NCBI GenBank assembly: GCA_902797585.1
Contig: CADBTK010000091.1
Location: 1-9,651, forward strand
Source: Erysipelothrix rhusiopathiae
Lineage (GTDB): Bacteria; Bacillota_I; Bacilli_A; Erysipelotrichales; Erysipelotrichaceae
Direction: 5' to 3'
Length of the DNA: 9,651 nucleotides
Position numbers and translations under genes: made by a program. This document shows positions 7,301 to 9,651 of this stretch, piece after piece. Within the stretch, counting starts at the first letter, position 1. The number at the start of each line of letters is the position of its first letter. The notes beneath the pieces were generated by a model. It saw only the letters and a list, made by a program, of their open reading frames with translations, had not been told where the DNA came from and searched no databases.

Positions 7301-8645
7301 GACGGTTGGAACCGTACAAGAAAAAACAGCCTATGGTTATATCAAAGGATATGCAGAAGAAATGGAATTAGAATCATTTAGTAAAGTGAAACAAATGGAT
7401 TTAGCCAAAGGTTGTGAAGGAGTAAAACGTACTACAGGACAACACCCAGGAGGTATTATCGTAGTACCAAATGATATGGATGTTCATGATTTTACTCCTG
7501 TTCAATATCCAGCCAATGATCCAAATGCGGATTGGAAGACTACGCACTTTGACTTCCACCAAATTCACGACAACATTTTGAAGTTTGATATTTTAGGACA
7601 TGTGGATCCTACAGCTATGAAAATGTTGGAAAGAATCTCTGGTTTGGATGTCACAAAGATTCCAATGAATGATCCAGAAACAATGTCGATATTCTCTACA
7701 ACGGAAGCTTTGAAAATTGATTCAACAAAATATGATCAAAAAACAGGAGCAGCTGGGATTCCAGAATTTGGAACAAACTTCGTCCGTAGAATCTTAGAAA
7801 AGACAAAACCAACAACGTTTGGAGATTTAGTTACTATCTCTGGTCTAAGTCATGGAACGGATGTTTGGTCTGGAAATGCAGAAAGCTTAATTGATGCAGG
7901 GATTTGTCAATTGAGCGATGTAATTGGATGTCGTGATGATATTATGGTTGCCTTGATGTCTTATGGTCTAGAATCAAAGCTGGCCTTTACCATTATGGAA
8001 AGTGTTCGTAAGGGGAAAGGGCTTAACGACGACTGGATTAAAGAAATGAAGGCGCACGATGTACCGGATTGGTATATTGAATCTTGTCAAAAGATTAAAT
8101 ATATGTTCCCAAAAGCCCATGCGGTTGCCTATGTAACGATGGCTATTCGTATTGCGTGGTTTAAGGTGCATATGCCATTAGTGTACTACTGTATGTTTTT
8201 CTCTATTCGTTGTAAATCATATGATATACAAACTATGATTGCCGGAGAACATGCCATTCGTGAACGTATGAGTGCATTACGTTTAGCAATTCAAGAAAGA
8301 ACGGCTTCGAATAAAGATAAGGAAGTTTTTGATACCTTGGAGTTAGCACTTGAGATGTATTGTCGAGGATTCCATTTCTCAAATATCAATATTAATCGTA
8401 GTGCAGCTACTGAATTTATCATTGATCCAGATGATGAAAAAGCCATCATTCCTCCATTTACCAGCTTAGATGGACTAGGAGAAAACGTTGCTCTTTCGAT
8501 TGTAAAAGCAAGAGAAGAGAAATCGTTCTTATCCAAAGAAGATGTCTTGAAGCGAACACAATTATCAAAGACGTTATTAGAAACATTGGATAAGATGAAT
8601 TCCATGGATGGGTTGGATGATGAAAACCAAATGAAATTATTCTAA
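4344..8645 (+). CDS. polC: DNA polymerase III alpha subunit, PolC type
   Basis: Replicative DNA polymerase of low-GC Gram-positives, with built-in 3'-5' proofreading. The 1433 residues match the roughly 1440 of Bacillus PolC. Order: N-terminal domain; a charged, Pro/Ala-rich linker (about 155-190); OB fold (about 195-290); first half of the PHP domain (HVHSNFSEMDG at 301-311, TDHD at 333-336); DEDDh exonuclease (about 391-560: D395, E397, D480, H535, D540) inserted into PHP; second PHP half ending at TSDAHY (713-718); then the C-family polymerase core with GSRGSVGSS (874-882), a four-Cys zinc knuckle (C902, C905, C927, C930), catalytic PDIDLNFSGEY (D956, D958) and TTGQHPGG (1030-1037). The C-terminal part carries the remaining fingers and duplex-binding region. 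It starts 11 bases after rnc with AAAGGG upstream, ends the operon and is followed by a terminator. No frameshift or missing catalytic residue is seen. Confidence 0.98.
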   Translation: MSEVLDSLGNFIEEESQHYFQSASFLCREYHAKSRCLDLKLQLERPLPYEVYHGLIHNMRMHFHTDVKLSVQANSFECGMEDLDRYVQDLIAQNTPLRPFSGLHPYQENGSICFMTKDESQHYEIKRAKPLLEEKLKVFGIETDFVCKLEEEQMAQPVVVEMPKPQEKLKVQKPAAASSYQKNRQPAQVYKISELQEGINRAIIEGHVISVEYREVGQNKRTLQTIYISDYEDAFVAKCWESKKFTREEMEKINVGMSVRLTGNVAYDVYEKNLTFQITECEQIEAKKRRDNSSDKRVEWHVHSNFSEMDGVSGVDEYIQTAFDWGMDAIGITDHDVVQAFPHAQKKVDALLKNNPDRQFKVLYGCEMDMVDLECKNVVNNDHRSLKDATYVVFDLETTGLSNRLDAIIEFGAVKMKNREVIDRKQMFINPQREIPADIINLTHITQQDVNGAPTIEQALDEILAFIGDSILVAHNGKFDIGFLNAACRQCNREELTNPMIDTLPLAQCLMDMKSYRLGSVCRHYNVPYDGEGAHRADYDAEVLSSCLCFMLNEFDTESTLDQLMQFDMEQHTHKMRPSHICVYAKNKEGLKELFKLVTLSHTTYLAYKKPAGNKPLAYPRIPRQVLEQFHESGNLLYGSACQNGEVFDLAQTRSQADLAKAMEFYDYIEIQPLDNYRNLVDRNSIHSADDLKKILTFILDQAKEMNKLVIATSDAHYVEPHDKRIRDIYINAKVIGGGRHPLYIYNPTRRKATQTPNQHLRTTDEMLNEFSWLDEVQARDIVINNTRELTKQCEVIYPTKDKLYPPEIEGSDQKLRDICFETAHKIYGEQLPDIVEKRLTRELDSIIGAGYYVVYYISHLLVKKSNEDGYIVGSRGSVGSSFAATMSGITEVNPLTPHYICPHCHHYEFIEEPTVASGFDLPDKECPICHQTMRGDGQDIPFETFLGFEGDKVPDIDLNFSGEYQPNAHNYCKEVFGEEYAFRAGTVGTVQEKTAYGYIKGYAEEMELESFSKVKQMDLAKGCEGVKRTTGQHPGGIIVVPNDMDVHDFTPVQYPANDPNADWKTTHFDFHQIHDNILKFDILGHVDPTAMKMLERISGLDVTKIPMNDPETMSIFSTTEALKIDSTKYDQKTGAAGIPEFGTNFVRRILEKTKPTTFGDLVTISGLSHGTDVWSGNAESLIDAGICQLSDVIGCRDDIMVALMSYGLESKLAFTIMESVRKGKGLNDDWIKEMKAHDVPDWYIESCQKIKYMFPKAHAVAYVTMAIRIAWFKVHMPLVYYCMFFSIRCKSYDIQTMIAGEHAIRERMSALRLAIQERTASNKDKEVFDTLELALEMYCRGFHFSNININRSAATEFIIDPDDEKAIIPPFTSLDGLGENVALSIVKAREEKSFLSKEDVLKRTQLSKTLLETLDKMNSMDGLDDENQMKLF

Positions 8646-8648
8646 TAT

Positions 8649-8680
8649 AAGACAGCAAATTTTGAAGTTTGCTGTCTTTT
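8649..8680 (+). terminator. Rho-independent terminator after polC
   Basis: GACAGCAAA (8651-8659) pairs perfectly with TTTGCTGTC (8668-8676), extended by two A-T pairs to an 11-bp stem, with an 8-base loop TTTTGAAG and a short T run (TTTTGCTTT) after it. It starts three bases after the polC stop codon and closes the five-gene operon. The T run is interrupted, so some readthrough is plausible. Confidence 0.85.
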
Positions 8681-8690
8681 GCTTTATAAT
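8662..8690 (+). promoter_or_regulatory. Promoter of the sulfotransferase-like gene, nested in the polC terminator
   Basis: TTGAAG at 8662-8667 and a perfect TATAAT at 8685-8690 are exactly 17 bases apart. The -35 box is the loop of the polC terminator and the spacer is its 3' arm plus the T run. Transcription would start near 8697, about 13 bases before the ATG at 8710. This start would fall after the ATG at 8692, which favours 8710. Confidence 0.65.
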
Positions 8691-8709
8691 GATGGGCAAG
8701 AGAAAGTTT

Positions 8710-9651
8710 ATGACACGTTTAATTCTACATATAGGGTCTCAAAAAACAGGAACAACATCTTTACAACAATTTTTGCAGTTGAACCGTAAAATTCTAAATA
8801 AAAATGGAATGGATTATCCTCATTTTTCTCAAGGGGGTTGTACCAACGGTTTGCCGTGGGTAAGACATCTCAATGGGGTTGATGTAAATAGCTCGGATTT
8901 CCAAGAATTGAAAGAAAGTATTGAAAAATATGATACGGTAATTCTTTCTGCTGAACAATTATGGTCAGAAGGAAGGAGTTATGATCCTCGACCAGAAGAA
9001 TGGAAGAATGTCCCTTATTTTGAGCAATGCAAACAATTCTTTTCTCAATTAGGAATTGATGTATTTGATATTGTTGTTTATTTACGCCGACAAGATCAAT
9101 ATATCTCTTCGTCATGGAAACAATGGGTTAAAGTTGGTTTTCTGACATGTATGAAAGAGGATGTATTTGAGATTCCTTTTTATAAAATGACTTGTGATTA
9201 TAATCAACGAATAGAAGGTTTAGAAAAGATATTTGGTAAAGAAAATATTCATATACGTTTATACGGCCAAGAAGCATTTGTAGGTGGCAATATCTATAAA
9301 GATTTTTTCGATTGTACCTCACTTGCCTGGGATGATGAATTTGAAGTGTTTGAAGGATTTGCGAATCGATCTCTTAATTTTGATGTGACCGAAGCTATTC
9401 GTAGACTTGTTGATCGATTCGGTTGTAAAGAACCATTTTTAATTAATGTGATATTTCCTATAGCATTTTGTTATTCTGAAAAACATCCAGATTCTAAACG
9501 CATGAATCTTTATACTTATCAAGAACAAATGGATATTTATAATAAGTATTATGAAGGGAATCAAAGAATCGCAAAAGATTATTTTAATCGTGATCAATTA
9601 TTCTTGCAGCCTTCTGAAAACGATGAAACTTGGCAAGTAAATGAAGGTATA
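8710..9651 (+). CDS. Sulfotransferase-like protein (C-terminus cut by the right window edge)
   Basis: 314 codons are open without a stop up to the window end. The N-terminus ILHIGSQKTGTTSLQQFL (5-22) is the P-loop-like 5'-phosphosulfate-binding motif of PAPS-dependent sulfotransferases, and VVYLRRQDQYISSSWKQWVK (122-141) matches the region that binds the 3'-phosphate of PAPS. SAEQLW (80-85), NRSLNF (219-224) and GNQRIAKDYFNRDQLF (283-298) fit the pattern of bacterial sulfotransferase-domain proteins annotated near surface polysaccharide genes. No signal peptide or membrane segment is visible, so it is probably cytoplasmic, transferring sulfate to a glycan precursor or other small acceptor; the acceptor cannot be read from sequence. 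The ATG at 8710 has only a weak GAGAAAG-like ribosome site; an in-frame ATG at 8692 would add six residues. It has its own promoter and is unlike the housekeeping genes to its left. Family likely, substrate unknown. Confidence 0.75.
   Translation, partial: MTRLILHIGSQKTGTTSLQQFLQLNRKILNKNGMDYPHFSQGGCTNGLPWVRHLNGVDVNSSDFQELKESIEKYDTVILSAEQLWSEGRSYDPRPEEWKNVPYFEQCKQFFSQLGIDVFDIVVYLRRQDQYISSSWKQWVKVGFLTCMKEDVFEIPFYKMTCDYNQRIEGLEKIFGKENIHIRLYGQEAFVGGNIYKDFFDCTSLAWDDEFEVFEGFANRSLNFDVTEAIRRLVDRFGCKEPFLINVIFPIAFCYSEKHPDSKRMNLYTYQEQMDIYNKYYEGNQRIAKDYFNRDQLFLQPSENDETWQVNEGI

Noticed and set aside
8692..8709. Upstream in-frame ATG for the sulfotransferase-like gene
   Set aside because: It lies directly after TATAAT and before the predicted transcription start, and the PAPS-binding motif in relatives starts close to the N-terminus, as it does from 8710.
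1..9651. CRISPR array, tRNA or rRNA genes, insertion sequence, phage or defence system
   Set aside because: I found no regularly spaced repeats, no tRNA- or rRNA-like stretch, and no transposase, integrase or defence-protein motif; nearly all of the window is assigned to recognised genes.

Overview
The window reads as a low-GC Gram-positive (Bacillota) chromosome segment. The evidence is a PolC-type replicative polymerase, RNase J, a Gram-positive-style peptide deformylase, and promoters, terminators and Shine-Dalgarno sites of the usual AT-rich Bacillota kind. The gene content and the short, tightly packed operon suggest something near the Erysipelotrichia. That placement is an inference from general impression; no marker in the window settles it.

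Layout. On the minus strand, reading leftwards from about 1353, lie def (756-1307) and then the N-terminal part of an RNase J gene (1-710, cut by the window edge). A hairpin terminator between them overlaps the def stop codon. On the plus strand, from about 1357, a five-gene run reads ftsW/SEDS (1411-2622), rsmD (2622-3176), coaD (3173-3652), rnc (3649-4332) and polC (4344-8645). The first four genes overlap by 1 to 4 bases and the last gap is 11 bases, so this is almost certainly one operon. It closes with a hairpin terminator at 8649-8680. A sulfotransferase-like gene follows (8710-9651, cut by the right edge), apparently with its own promoter embedded in that terminator.

The genes are core housekeeping functions: mRNA and rRNA processing (RNase J, RNase III), 16S rRNA methylation (RsmD), nascent-protein deformylation (Def), coenzyme A synthesis (CoaD), septal peptidoglycan synthesis (FtsW) and chromosome replication (PolC). 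They do not form one pathway, but co-transcription would tie division, ribosome maturation, CoA supply and replication to one promoter. The accessory element is the sulfotransferase-like gene at the right edge, which hints that a cell-surface or metabolite-modification region begins there.

The non-coding signals are the most unusual part: back-to-back def/ftsW promoters whose -35 boxes are 3 bases apart, an 8-bp inverted repeat framing the ftsW -10 region, a perfect 21-bp palindrome early in ftsW, and a promoter nested in the polC terminator. I see no tRNA, rRNA, CRISPR array, insertion sequence or phage gene, and no clear previously undescribed system. No stretch longer than about 110 bases lacks a gene.
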